A stretch of 64,000 bases of DNA from Fodinibius sediminis (GTDB taxonomy: Bacteria; Bacteroidota; Rhodothermia; Balneolales; Balneolaceae). Below, in pieces: positions 1 through 8,687 of this stretch. A model generated the notes under the pieces. The model was not told where the DNA came from. It searched no databases and saw nothing but the letters and a program-made list of their open reading frames with translations. The stretch spans positions 62,001 to 126,000 of the forward strand of contig NZ_FXTH01000008.1 in assembly GCF_900182555.1 (NCBI RefSeq). Reading direction: 5' to 3'. A program made the position numbers and the translations under genes. Within the stretch, counting starts at the first letter, position 1; every line of letters begins with the position of its first letter.

Positions 1-477
1 GTCAATATCAGTTCGTCCGTTTACGGCGTATTCGATGCAGAGGATGATTCCTTTGATGATGGCAGGCACGGGATTCGCATTAATCTGAGGCCCGGCAAAC
101 GATTGCGCGATATTGAGGACGATATTACGATTAAGAAAGTCAGGTCCCGCGAGCGCAAACCTGTTCTGCGGCATTATTATGACAATGGGACCGAAACCCA
201 GGATGGCATGATCACGCCTGGTGCCGGGGCGCGTATCAGTGGGAAGCTGCTGAAATTTGATGAAGAGGATAGCCGCCAGGGGGTCTTTTTTATTGACAGC
301 CGTGACAGCACGCAAACAAGAGTTGATGCGCGTATGCTCCGGAATATGCCGGGCGAGCTGATCTTTAACAATCCCTCCCTCACTGCTGGAACCTACCGGC
401 TGGAGGTTCGTGCTATGCTGGAAGGAATCAGTTCAATACGTACGGGGGTGCTGGATAATGAACTGACGGTGGAGTAA
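1..477 (+). CDS. DUF4469-containing protein, 3' part (5' end outside window)
   Basis: The reading frame is open from base 1 to a TAA at 475-477, so this is the C-terminal 158 residues of a protein that starts before the window. The visible part resembles the end of Bacteroidota proteins that pair an HU/IHF-like DNA-binding domain with a C-terminal immunoglobulin-like DUF4469 domain. Family-like features are the basic RPGKRLRD stretch near residue 33, an MITPGAGARISG strand, and a LTAGTYRLEVR strand near the end. These proteins are thought to be nucleoid-associated, but the domain's function is not established. The HU-like half cannot be seen here. A long hairpin follows the stop codon. Confidence 0.7.
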   Translation, partial: VNISSSVYGVFDAEDDSFDDGRHGIRINLRPGKRLRDIEDDITIKKVRSRERKPVLRHYYDNGTETQDGMITPGAGARISGKLLKFDEEDSRQGVFFIDSRDSTQTRVDARMLRNMPGELIFNNPSLTAGTYRLEVRAMLEGISSIRTGVLDNELTVE

Positions 478-510
478 CTGCAATTAATACAGCTTGAGAT
501 AACGAAACCC

Positions 511-558
511 TATATGTAAAGAGGTTTCAGCCCATCGGTTGAAGCCTCTTCACATATA
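511..558. terminator. Long intergenic hairpin after the DUF4469 gene
   Basis: A 20-base arm at 511-530 pairs with 539-558 around an 8-base loop, with one A-C mismatch and two G-U pairs. It lies 34 bases after the stop of the DUF4469 gene. No T-run follows on the + strand, so it may be a terminator, an mRNA-stabilising hairpin, or both. The rest of the 478-810 gap shows no gene or clear promoter. Confidence 0.5.
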
Positions 559-810
559 AGGTTGGCTTGGATTAAACCGACTACTTGAAAAGCAGTAACA
601 TAGCCGGTTTATTTATCCTGAACCATAATGCTTAGCCATATCCAGACAGGCTCTGCTATGACACTCCAGGTCGGGTGCTGTAACACAAAGGCAGCGTGGG
701 GAGGCCAATATCGCTCCCGCATTTTCTTTTCTTTTGCCTTATACTTTGAAAGGCTGCCTCTCTGGGGCATCCCCAAATTATGTAATTGTAATCTGACCAA
801 CAGAACACCC

Positions 811-1830
811 ATGATTGATCTGCGCAGTGATACCGTAACCAAGCCAACCCCTGAGATGCGAACGGCGATGGCCGAGGCCGAGGTGGGCGACGATGTATTT
901 GCGGAAGACCCCACCGTGAATAATTTCGAACTTAAAATGGCGAATCTTTTTGGTTTTGAGGCAGGGCTTTTTGTACCCAGCGGCACCATGGGTAACCAGC
1001 TGGGGGTACATGTGCTTACGGAGCCGGGCGATGAGGTTTTGATAGAAGAGACGGGGCATATTTTTAATTACGAGTCGGGGGGAGCGGCACACTTGTCTTC
1101 GGTCCAGCTGCGGCCGGTCCGGGGAGGCAGAGGCAAGCTTGCCGAAGAGGATCTGAAAGACCTGGTGCGGGGGGCGCAAGACTGGGAGCCCAATACCAAG
1201 GTGCTGGCCCTGGAAAATTCCACCAACAAGGGCGGGGGGTGCTGCTATACGGATCAGGAGCTCAGGGAGCTTCGCGACTATGCCGACGAGCAGGGACTGC
1301 ATCTCCACCTCGATGGGGCCAGGATCTGGAATGCCATGACGGCCACGGAAACGGATCCCGGCTTCTATGGTGTCATTGCTGATACCTTGTCTGTTTGCTT
1401 TAGTAAAGGGCTTGGGGCTCCGGTGGGATCGATGCTGCTGGCCTCTGCGGGACGTATCAGGAAGGCCCGGCGAATGCGTAAAATGTGGGGAGGCGGCATG
1501 CGGCAGGTGGGCATCCTCGCCGCAGCCGCCGACTATGCAGTGGGGAACCACCTGTCCCTGCTGTCGGAGGATCATCGCAGGGCGCGCGAGCTGGCCCGTA
1601 CAATCCGGACCTGTTCTAAACTATCCATTGATCCGGAGTCGGTAGAGACCAATATCCTGATCTTCGAGGTCTTGGAAGGAACAGCTCAAAAAGCAGTTGA
1701 ACGCCTGCAGGAGGATGATATTTACCTGGTTCCTTTTGGCCCGCAAACCCTGCGGGCAACTTTTCATTTCCAGATTACTGACGATGATCTCGAGAAGGTA
1801 AAGAGTGCCTTTCAAAGCCTCTTCGGCTAG
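811..1830 (+). CDS. ltaE: Low-specificity L-threonine aldolase
   Basis: This cytoplasmic PLP enzyme (fold type I) cleaves L-threonine or L-allo-threonine to glycine and acetaldehyde. The protein is 339 residues, the usual family length. It starts with the conserved MIDLRSDTVTKPT, which fixes the ATG at 811 although the frame is open further upstream from 628. The PLP lysine is in CFSKGLGAPVGS at about residue 199. GDDVFAEDPTVN near residue 30 and LHLDGARIWNA near residue 170 are typical of the family. No Shine-Dalgarno is obvious before 811. It converges on a small exported protein whose stop abuts this one directly at 1830/1831. Confidence 0.93.
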   Translation: MIDLRSDTVTKPTPEMRTAMAEAEVGDDVFAEDPTVNNFELKMANLFGFEAGLFVPSGTMGNQLGVHVLTEPGDEVLIEETGHIFNYESGGAAHLSSVQLRPVRGGRGKLAEEDLKDLVRGAQDWEPNTKVLALENSTNKGGGCCYTDQELRELRDYADEQGLHLHLDGARIWNAMTATETDPGFYGVIADTLSVCFSKGLGAPVGSMLLASAGRIRKARRMRKMWGGGMRQVGILAAAADYAVGNHLSLLSEDHRRARELARTIRTCSKLSIDPESVETNILIFEVLEGTAQKAVERLQEDDIYLVPFGPQTLRATFHFQITDDDLEKVKSAFQSLFG

Positions 1831-2295
1831 CTACTGTTTTTTCGAGTCATCGGTATGCGACTGAAAGAGGGGATTGTCGCGCTTGACGGTGGGTTCCATG
1901 TCATAGATGCCGTAGAAACCGAACTCAAACTGGTTGTTAATGAAGGGGCTGACCGCTCGCATGAACTTCGATAGCCAGTCGGGACCAATATGCTTCTCCA
2001 GCTCTTTGCGGTAGGCCTCAACCGCCATATCCAAATACTCCTGGCCTTTGAAAGGGGGCTGGTAATATTCGGTTTCTTCAGGTACTTCATAGCTTCCCAT
2101 CTCTGTCATGACTCCCCCGGAAGCGGGACGGTCAAATTGGAGATTTAACAGTACAGGGGCAGGTTCATCTTCCTCCAGTTCAAGCTCCTGCCGCGTGCTA
2201 TCGCGTTCCTGGGCAGCAGACGCAAAGGGCAGGCAGAGAAAAATACCGCCAACCAGCAGCAAGCATGACATCAGATGTGTAACGGTCTTCGACAC
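1831..2295 (-). CDS. Small exported protein of unknown function
   Basis: The 154-residue product is not recognised. The chosen start is a GTG at 2295, giving an N-terminus with a lysine, a hydrophobic core and an ASAAQ cleavage region, so it is a credible Sec signal peptide. An internal ATG at 2271 would leave only the hydrophobic core. The mature part is acidic at first (ELELEEDEPAPV) and then aromatic-rich (EYYQPPFKGQEYLDMAVEAY, FEFGFYGIYDMEP). No cysteine follows the signal peptide, so it is probably periplasmic and not a lipoprotein. Its stop touches that of the threonine aldolase gene. Confidence 0.6.
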   Translation of the reverse strand: MSKTVTHLMSCLLLVGGIFLCLPFASAAQERDSTRQELELEEDEPAPVLLNLQFDRPASGGVMTEMGSYEVPEETEYYQPPFKGQEYLDMAVEAYRKELEKHIGPDWLSKFMRAVSPFINNQFEFGFYGIYDMEPTVKRDNPLFQSHTDDSKKQ

Positions 2296-3007
2296 GTCGT
2301 ATGGATCAATTGGCTTTACGGATATACAGCAAATCCCTTCGGATTAAAATAACAGATTAATTGGCAATTTGTTGTATGAATTAGGCAGGGAAGCGGAAGT
2401 TTCGGCGCCGGATTCACTGGCTTTGTGAGAGAAGTTTCGTGCGGCTGCATACCTGAAGCAAAGGCCGGTCAACCCATGATGATTAAGCCATAGCCAGGAA
2501 ACTATCGGTAAACAAAGGGCTGGTGAATGTCCTGAATTAGCTGTTGAAACAGCGGTAAGATCGGAGCTATTGGATCGGTTTTGAATGGTAGCAACAGGCA
2601 GAAAGGAATCATTTGGATGGGGAAAGCCGGAAAAATGACCCTCTGAAGGCTATTTTAAAGGCATATCTTATGAAAAGGCATGGTTTGTTCCCTTTTCAGG
2701 GATTTAACGGCGCTTACAGGCGAATTTCGGGCCTTTTTGAGATAAATGTGCGAAAATATTGCCGATTTTACCCTTCCGGGGATAAATTGAGCGTATTTGA
2801 ATGTTTTGAGAGAGCAGTCGGGAATCTGCAAAAACAGGGTATGCCTTCTTTGTTTTTTGGAACGATATCCGGTGTTGAGTAGCTGGGATTCAGCCTGTTT
2901 TTACCATTGCACCAGATGGACTGGGAACCGTTGTAAGGAGGAGGTAAACAGGAAGATTACAAGCTGCGATGACCGGCGGAGACCGGAGGGGGATTGGAAG
3001 AAAATGG

Positions 3008-3030
3008 AGAGCCCGAAAAGGCTCTTTTTT
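3008..3030 (+). terminator. Rho-independent terminator on the + strand
   Basis: A perfect 6-bp stem, AGAGCC with GGCTCT, encloses the loop CGAAAA and runs straight into a six-T tract (3025-3030). This is a textbook intrinsic terminator. No recognised + strand gene lies upstream within 1.1 kb, because the threonine aldolase ends at 1830. It therefore implies an unannotated + strand transcript ending here. Confidence 0.75.
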
Positions 3031-3114
3031 ATGATGAGTCAGCCCGTAAATTTTGACTTGAAAAAGGGCGTGAACAATAAAGAAACAGGAGTCTGAATTT
3101 GTCCCGAATTGATG

Positions 3115-3146
3115 CCGCGGAATGGTCTAAAATTACCGCGGAATGG
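3115..3146. repeat. Pair of 11-base direct repeats
   Basis: The motif CCGCGGAATGG occurs at 3115-3125 and again at 3136-3146, a spacing of 21 bases or about two helical turns. CCGCGG is itself palindromic. It lies in the purine-rich non-coding region, with no gene immediately downstream. Confidence 0.5.
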
Positions 3147-3876
3147 AGGCTTCAAAATAAGCTCAGACGGCCCAGGAATTTCTGTGCTTTTTGAATGGAA
3201 TCAAGTGACGAATTCAAGGGGGGATACCGGAGGCATTGTTGTCTGGTCAGCGGACGTGATGGAGCCATCGAATCAGTCAAGCGAAGAAGAGGTTCCGCCC
3301 CTGACGAAGCCGTTCGAATCTTCCTTATCAGGGGGGGGCGGGGTACCGTATTTCAAGGGGCCATTGGGATCATTCCGGGGGCGGCTTTGCGGTTGAAGGG
3401 GGAGAGGTCAGGCGCCTGAGGGATCATTAAGAAAGCGGCTGATCAGTCCGGGGGGGAAGAAGATCTGGAGGTGAAAAGAAGGCCTTGGGCAGGGCAGGAT
3501 AAAGAGCGAAATAAGAGACCGGGATATCTTCAGGGGGTGGCAAACAGCAGGTAAATCAAGGCCGGGAAAAAGATGAAAAGAGGGTCAAGGAAAAGTGATT
3601 TGGGACCAATCCGTCATTTTGACATTGCCTGATGGTACTAAGGGTGAAAACCCACTATATGGGGAGATAATTTATTGGGTATCAGAAGGTTATAGGATTT
3701 AGGTAGATTTAAGGCACTTTCGCGGGGATAACTGAAGAAAAGTCGTACTATGTTACTGCGTCAAGTGAGATTTTATAATGTTATAAAATACACCAAAGAA
3801 ACTATATAGCAGTGAGTTAGAATAATAACCTAATAAAATTTCTTGTATATGGAGGAGGACATAATTGAGCGCTGCC

Positions 3877-4035
3877 TAAATAATTTAGGTGGATATGATT
3901 GAATAAGATACGGCTGTTGTCAATAGCAGAGCTGTAAATTTGGTAACAGTAAGGCGCATAGAAAGTTACGATCGTTTATAAATTAGGCCAATACCCATCC
4001 GGGATATGTTTTATGAGGCTTAAATAATTTAGGTG
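3877..4035. repeat. 15-base direct repeat in AT-rich non-coding DNA
   Basis: TAAATAATTTAGGTG occurs at 3877-3891 and at 4021-4035, 144 bases apart. The first copy lies inside a small inverted repeat (CCTAAA-TAA-TTTAGG, 3875-3889). The surroundings are AT-rich and contain no gene. Confidence 0.5.
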
Positions 4036-4192
4036 AAGGGCAGAAATTGATAATGAGACAATTTATCATGCATAAATTAAAAACAATAACTTAAAGTATA
4101 GCAATGGATTAGGATAAATATATAGAAATTACATTTAATAAAATAGCCGCAAACGGTAATGCCGGTCCATGTTTTTGCTTCTTTTGGGGTTT

Positions 4193-4223
4193 AAAAAACC
4201 GCTGGTCATTGCCTGACCAGCGG
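4193..4223 (-). terminator. Rho-independent terminator of tex
   Basis: Read on the minus strand, a perfect 10-bp stem (CCGCTGGTCA with TGACCAGCGG, loop GGCAA) is followed at once by six Ts (A-run at 4193-4198 on the + strand). It sits about 50 bases beyond the tex stop codon. Confidence 0.85.
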
Positions 4224-4270
4224 CTGAAAATGGAAGGGTATTATGACGAAGCTGCAGGGAGGGATTTGCG

Positions 4271-6442
4271 TTATTTCAGGGCAAGTCCGATGCGTCCGCG
4301 CTCCAGGTCGAGTGAGACAATTTGCACTTTTACAATGTCTCCCACCGAGACGATATCATGGGGATCGTCGACCTTGCGGTCGGCCATATTTGAGATGTGA
4401 AGCAGCCCGTCCTGCTTCACCCCGATGTCGATGAACGCCCCAAAATCAACCACATTCCGAACCGTACCCTCGAGCACTTGCCCGGTGCTCAAATCTTCCA
4501 TCTTCATGATGTCTTCGCGGAGCACGGGCTTGGGCAGCGACTCCCTCGGATCGCGACCGGGCTTCTGCAGATTTTCGATAATCAGCTCGAGTGTGGGCAC
4601 GCCAATACCGACCTGTTTGGCCACTTGTTTTTTATCGATATTGGAGAGCTTTTCAGCAATGGCTTCGTGCTGTTGCTGGAGCTTCGAAAGATCGATATTG
4701 AAGAGGTTGCAAAGCGTCTCTGTAGCCTCGTAACTTTCCGGGTGAATGGCGGTATTATCAAGCGGATTTTCAGACTCCGGAATGCGCATGAAACCGGCCG
4801 ATTGCTGGAAGCGAAATGCGCCCACCCCTTTGATCTCTTTAATCTGTTCACGGCTCGAAAAAATGCCTTCGGTCTCGCGTCTTTTTACAATGTTTTTTGC
4901 CACCCTTCGGCTGAGTCCGGAGATGTGTGAAAGCAGCGGAGCGCTGGCCGTGTTCAGGTTGACGCCCACCTGGTTCACGCAGCTTTCCACGACGTCATCC
5001 AGCGACTGGGCCAGCTGGTTCTGATTGACATCGTGCTGGTACAGTCCGACCCCGATGGATTTGGGATCGATCTTGACGAGTTCGGCCAGGGGATCCTGTA
5101 CCCGCCGGGCGATGGAGATGTTACCCCGCTGGGCGGCCTCGAGGTCCGGGAACTCTTCAGCAGCCACCTTGGAGGCGGAGTATACCGAGGCCCCGGCTTC
5201 ATTGACGATCAGGTAATTGAGTTCTTCGTCCGGATGCTTTTCTTTTCTTTTCTGAATGAAGTTGGCCACAATCTGCTCGGTCTCCCGGCTGGCGGTACCG
5301 TTGCCGATGGCAATAAGGTTCACCCCGTATTTATCGATAAGCTTTTCATATATCTCCTCGGCTTCGGCCACTTTGTTCTGGGGTGGCGTGGGATAGGTGG
5401 TGGTACCTTCGAGGTACTTGCCTGTCTCATCCACCACCGCTACTTTGCAGCCGGACCGATAGGCCGGGTCGATACCCATGACAACCTTGTGATCCAGCGG
5501 CGGCTGCATCAGCAGGCTCGACAGGTTTGTGGCAAAGGTCTCGATGGCATGGGCGTCGGCCTCTTCAGTGAGGTGGTTGCGAAGCTCCCGTTCGAGTGAT
5601 GGGAAGAGGAGGCGTTTATAGGCATCTTCCACGGCATCCTGCAGGTGTGGTACGAAGATGCTCATATCGTTGGTGATGACGATATCGTCGATATTCTCAA
5701 GGGTTACTTCATCCCACAGTTCAACATTGACAAACAGTACATTCTCGCGCTCCCCGCGGTTGATGGCCAGCACCTGGTAGGGTTTGAGGTACTTGGTTTT
5801 TTGGGAGAAGTCGTAGTAATCCTCAAAGTTGGTCCGCTTTTCTACGGCTGGATTCTTTTCCGTCTTCAGCACGGAATGTTCCTGGAAGATCTCCCGCAGC
5901 TTTTCACGGACCTCCACCGACTCGTTGATCCACTCGGCCACGATGTCGAGGGCACCGTTCATGGCATCCTCGGCCGATTCAACCTCCTGTTCTTCGTCCA
6001 CAAATTGGGTCGCATGCTCCATGGGATCGCCCTTTTCAATCTCCTGGGCCCAGATGAGCTCAGCCAGGGGCTCAAGCCCTTTTTCCCTGGCCATGTCGCC
6101 ACGGGTGCGGCGCTTCGGTTTATAAGGCAGGTAGAGGTCTTCCAGGGTATTCAGGTCGCTGCACGATTTGATCTGTTCCTTAAGCTCATCGGTTAGTTTG
6201 TCCTGTTCGTCGATGGTTTTTAGAATAGTCTTTTTCCGGTCTTCCAGCGTCCGGTGGAATTCGAGCTTGTCACGCACGTTGCGGATCTGTTCTTCGTCGA
6301 GTCCGCCGGTCGCCTCCTGCCGGTAGCGGGCCAGGAAGGGAACCGTGGCACCATCATCCAGAAAATCAGCCACTGAACTGACCTGCTTGGCTGAAAGGTT
6401 AAGTTCGCTGGCGATGCTGCTATAAATCTGTGATTCGGTCAT
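4271..6442 (-). CDS. tex: Tex-family RNA-binding transcription accessory protein
   Basis: Tex is a cytoplasmic nucleic-acid-binding protein of the Tex/Spt6 family; its exact molecular role is unsettled. At 723 residues it is close to the usual length. An N-terminal helical Tex domain occupies roughly residues 1-200. A YqgF/RNase H-like domain starts near residue 325 with VVMGIDPAYRSGCKVAVV. Tandem helix-hairpin-helix segments follow around 505-570 (LLSHISGLSRRVAKNIV, IKEIKGVGAFRFQQSAGF). A C-terminal S1 domain spans about 650-720 (GQVLEGTVRNVVDFGAFIDI). It is transcribed alone, divergent from the phosphatase gene at 6568, and has a strong terminator. Confidence 0.96.
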   Translation of the reverse strand: MTESQIYSSIASELNLSAKQVSSVADFLDDGATVPFLARYRQEATGGLDEEQIRNVRDKLEFHRTLEDRKKTILKTIDEQDKLTDELKEQIKSCSDLNTLEDLYLPYKPKRRTRGDMAREKGLEPLAELIWAQEIEKGDPMEHATQFVDEEQEVESAEDAMNGALDIVAEWINESVEVREKLREIFQEHSVLKTEKNPAVEKRTNFEDYYDFSQKTKYLKPYQVLAINRGERENVLFVNVELWDEVTLENIDDIVITNDMSIFVPHLQDAVEDAYKRLLFPSLERELRNHLTEEADAHAIETFATNLSSLLMQPPLDHKVVMGIDPAYRSGCKVAVVDETGKYLEGTTTYPTPPQNKVAEAEEIYEKLIDKYGVNLIAIGNGTASRETEQIVANFIQKRKEKHPDEELNYLIVNEAGASVYSASKVAAEEFPDLEAAQRGNISIARRVQDPLAELVKIDPKSIGVGLYQHDVNQNQLAQSLDDVVESCVNQVGVNLNTASAPLLSHISGLSRRVAKNIVKRRETEGIFSSREQIKEIKGVGAFRFQQSAGFMRIPESENPLDNTAIHPESYEATETLCNLFNIDLSKLQQQHEAIAEKLSNIDKKQVAKQVGIGVPTLELIIENLQKPGRDPRESLPKPVLREDIMKMEDLSTGQVLEGTVRNVVDFGAFIDIGVKQDGLLHISNMADRKVDDPHDIVSVGDIVKVQIVSLDLERGRIGLALK

Positions 6443-6496
6443 ATTTGGGGTTGGAAGGTTGAATATTAGAAATTACCTATTGCTGTATGCTCAAAA

Positions 6497-6522
6497 ATTC
6501 TGAATTCTTGATTCTGAATTCT
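6497..6522. repeat. Direct 12-base repeat in the tex/hisN divergent promoter region
   Basis: ATTCTGAATTCT occurs twice, at 6497-6508 and 6511-6522, with a period of 14 bases, in the 125-base gap between two divergent genes. It may be an operator, but the repeat is AT-rich and no regulator is suggested. Confidence 0.35.
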
Positions 6523-6567
6523 ATATTGCGGTAGCAGAAAATAATCACCCTAGGACTAATAATACAC

Positions 6568-7335
6568 ATGAATTCGGATCTTGATGTTATTCACCAGGCA
6601 GCGATTGAAATTGCCCGGAAGGGCGGTACGCATACGCTTAACTATTTTCAACAATCGGTCGATGTAGAACGCAAGTCAGACGATTCGCCGGTAACGGTTG
6701 CGGACCGTGAGGCGGAGTCGGTGATGCGGGAGGCCATTGGTGAACGATTTCCGGATCATGGCATTATCGGTGAGGAGCACGGTCATACGAATGAGTCCAG
6801 TTCGATCCAGTGGATCCTGGATCCGATTGACGGTACCAAATCCTTTATCCACGGTGTGCCGTTTTATACGACGCTTATTGGCGTAGTGATTGAGGACGAA
6901 CCGTCGGTGGGCATTATTCATGCCCCGGCACTGGAGGAAATGTGTGAAGCCGCCCGGGGCAAAGGAGCTCGACTGAATGGCAAGGTCTGCCGCGTGCGAG
7001 AGTGTAAAACCCTTGGCGAAGCCACCTTTCTGAGCACGGATGTATATACGCCCGCCCTGTGTAACTACGGGGAGGCCTTTGATACGCTGATTCAGAAGAC
7101 GCGGCTTCACCGCACCTGGGGCGATGCCTACGGGCACATGATGGTGGCTACGGGACGGGCCGACCTGATGTTTGACCCGGAATTGCACATCTGGGATGCC
7201 GCTCCGCTGCTAACGGTGCTGCGGGAGGCAGGAGGCATCTTTTGTGACACTGCCGGCAAAGAAACGATCGAGTCGGGCAACGGGTTTTCCTGCAGCCGCA
7301 CCTTGCTCCCGGAGGTGCTGGAAGTGTTCAATTAA
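6568..7335 (+). CDS. hisN: Inositol-monophosphatase-family phosphatase, HisN-type (histidinol-phosphatase)
   Basis: This is a Mg-dependent phosphatase of the inositol monophosphatase superfamily, 255 residues. Metal-binding motifs are intact: GEEHG at 68-72, DPIDGT at 85-90 and WDAAP at 209-213. The stretch TWGDAYGHMMVATGRAD near 183-199 is characteristic of the HisN histidinol-phosphatase subgroup, which removes phosphate from L-histidinol phosphate. The family call is firm; the substrate is inferred from that subgroup signature. No other histidine gene is nearby. The next gene, a glycerate kinase, starts 29 bases downstream, so the two may be cotranscribed. Confidence 0.8.
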   Translation: MNSDLDVIHQAAIEIARKGGTHTLNYFQQSVDVERKSDDSPVTVADREAESVMREAIGERFPDHGIIGEEHGHTNESSSIQWILDPIDGTKSFIHGVPFYTTLIGVVIEDEPSVGIIHAPALEEMCEAARGKGARLNGKVCRVRECKTLGEATFLSTDVYTPALCNYGEAFDTLIQKTRLHRTWGDAYGHMMVATGRADLMFDPELHIWDAAPLLTVLREAGGIFCDTAGKETIESGNGFSCSRTLLPEVLEVFN

Positions 7336-7364
7336 TCGCTCATACTGTTAACCAGAGGCTAATT

Positions 7365-8687
7365 ATGGCCAAATGTCAAGACCTGGTAGACCTGTTTAAA
7401 GAAACGCTGAAGGCCACTTCGCCCGGGCAGGCCATAGCCGATGCGGTGACAATGCGAGATGGAGAACTGCTTGTCAATGAATCGGCCTGGGATCTGCATG
7501 GTCGGCCGGTCTGCGTGCTGGCAGTTGGCAAAGCCTCCGTTCCCATGTACCAAAGCCTGGATGAGATACTGGGGCAGAAAATTACTCAAAGTCTTGTGAT
7601 AACCCCGGATAAAGAGGCCCTGTCGGCGTGCGGTGCCGGGGAAGTGCTGGTGGGGGCCCACCCGGTACCGGATGAACGAAGCCTGCGGGCCGGACGCCGG
7701 GCGGCCCGCTTTATGGAGGAGGTGCCCCGGGAGGCCTTGGTAATTACCCTGATCTCAGGGGGAACTTCCTCGCTCATGTGCTGGCCGGAGGAGGGGATTT
7801 CCATCAGCGAGCTGAGCCGGACCTACGAGCTTCTGAACAAATCGGGGGCTGCTATTCGGGAGATCAATACGGTGCGCAGGCACTGCAGCCGGATCAAGGG
7901 GGGGCAGCTGCTCCGCTATATGCCCGGTGAGGCAACCCTCATCGACCTTTTGATTTCTGATGTGCCGGGTGACGACCCGGCTATTATCGGGAGCGGTCCG
8001 ACGACCCCGGATCATTCTACGTTCCAGGATGCTTATCATATTTTGCTTGAGTACGAACTGTGGGAGGACCTGCCGGCCCCGGTGCGCAGTCATATTGAAA
8101 GAGGCCTGGATGGAGTGGACCCTGATGTGGTGCAGCCCGGCGAGGATCCGGTTGGTAATCACGTACAGCATGTGATAAGCTCGGCGCGCCTGTTTGCCCG
8201 TAGGGCCGCTGACATTTCCCGGTCGAAGGGTATCCGTGCCTCCGTGGTTGAAGAGCCGTACAACGCCGATGTGGAAGCGGTGGCAGCCTGGATAATGGAA
8301 CAGGTATTTGCCGGTGAACATGAAAAGGAGAGGCCGCAATTATTCCTGTTTTACGGGGAGAGTACCGTGAAGGTTACCGGCTCCGGCAAGGGAGGGCGCA
8401 ACCAGGAGCTGGCTCTGCGGGGTGCACAGAAAATTGCAGGGGAGGAAGGGATCTGCTGGCTGAGTGCCGGCACTGACGGCATTGACGGACCCACGGATGC
8501 AGCCGGTGCGCTGGTGGATGGCCGGCTGATAGAACGCGCCGTGAAACAGGGGCTTGACCCGGCGGACTACCTGGATGATAACGACGCCTATCATTTTCAT
8601 GAGCATATGGGGACGCTGGTGAAAACCGGCCCTACCGGAAATAATCTTATGGATGTGGTGTTTGTAGCCGTGAATTTTGAAGCATGA
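7365..8687 (+). CDS. Glycerate 2-kinase (DUF4147/MOFRL family)
   Basis: The family phosphorylates D-glycerate to 2-phosphoglycerate with ATP, in the cytoplasm; some members were earlier named hydroxypyruvate reductase. The 440-residue length is normal. The N-terminal DUF4147 domain carries VLAVGKASVPMYQ near residue 49 and the glycine-rich LISGGTSSLMCWPEEG near residue 130. The C-terminal MOFRL domain carries GKGGRNQELALRGAQ near 342 and AGTDGIDGPTDAAGALVDG near 366. It lies 29 bases after the hisN-like gene on the same strand, with AGAGG-like bases before its ATG. No other glycerate or serine-cycle gene is adjacent. Confidence 0.88.
   Translation: MAKCQDLVDLFKETLKATSPGQAIADAVTMRDGELLVNESAWDLHGRPVCVLAVGKASVPMYQSLDEILGQKITQSLVITPDKEALSACGAGEVLVGAHPVPDERSLRAGRRAARFMEEVPREALVITLISGGTSSLMCWPEEGISISELSRTYELLNKSGAAIREINTVRRHCSRIKGGQLLRYMPGEATLIDLLISDVPGDDPAIIGSGPTTPDHSTFQDAYHILLEYELWEDLPAPVRSHIERGLDGVDPDVVQPGEDPVGNHVQHVISSARLFARRAADISRSKGIRASVVEEPYNADVEAVAAWIMEQVFAGEHEKERPQLFLFYGESTVKVTGSGKGGRNQELALRGAQKIAGEEGICWLSAGTDGIDGPTDAAGALVDGRLIERAVKQGLDPADYLDDNDAYHFHEHMGTLVKTGPTGNNLMDVVFVAVNFEA

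Larger units (their letters stand above)
2296..4192. other. Unexplained 1.9-kb region without a convincing gene
   Basis: This is by far the longest gene-poor stretch in the window. The minus strand has no long reading frame. The + strand has only short overlapping frames, the largest being 89 codons from a TTG at 2613 to 2882, and none resembles a known protein. From about 2930 to 3600 the + strand is strongly purine-biased: I counted 132 purines in the 180 bases of 3421-3600. From about 3640 to 4150 it turns AT-rich. It contains an intrinsic terminator (3008-3030), an 11-base direct repeat (3115, 3136) and a 15-base direct repeat (3877, 4021). It could be a long non-coding RNA locus, a decayed gene region, or a spacer. 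I cannot tell which. Confidence 0.5.

Noticed and set aside
628-810. N-terminal extension of threonine aldolase
   Set aside because: Homologues begin at MIDLRSDT; the extra 61 residues have no similarity to the family.
2613-3419. Short + strand frames (2613-2882, 2797-3096, 3109-3396, 3195-3419)
   Set aside because: They overlap one another in different frames, lack clear ribosome sites or family similarity, and follow the purine bias of the DNA. I list the region as non-coding or unresolved.
5033-6196. Long + strand frames inside tex
   Set aside because: Antisense shadows of a well-recognised gene with normal codon use.
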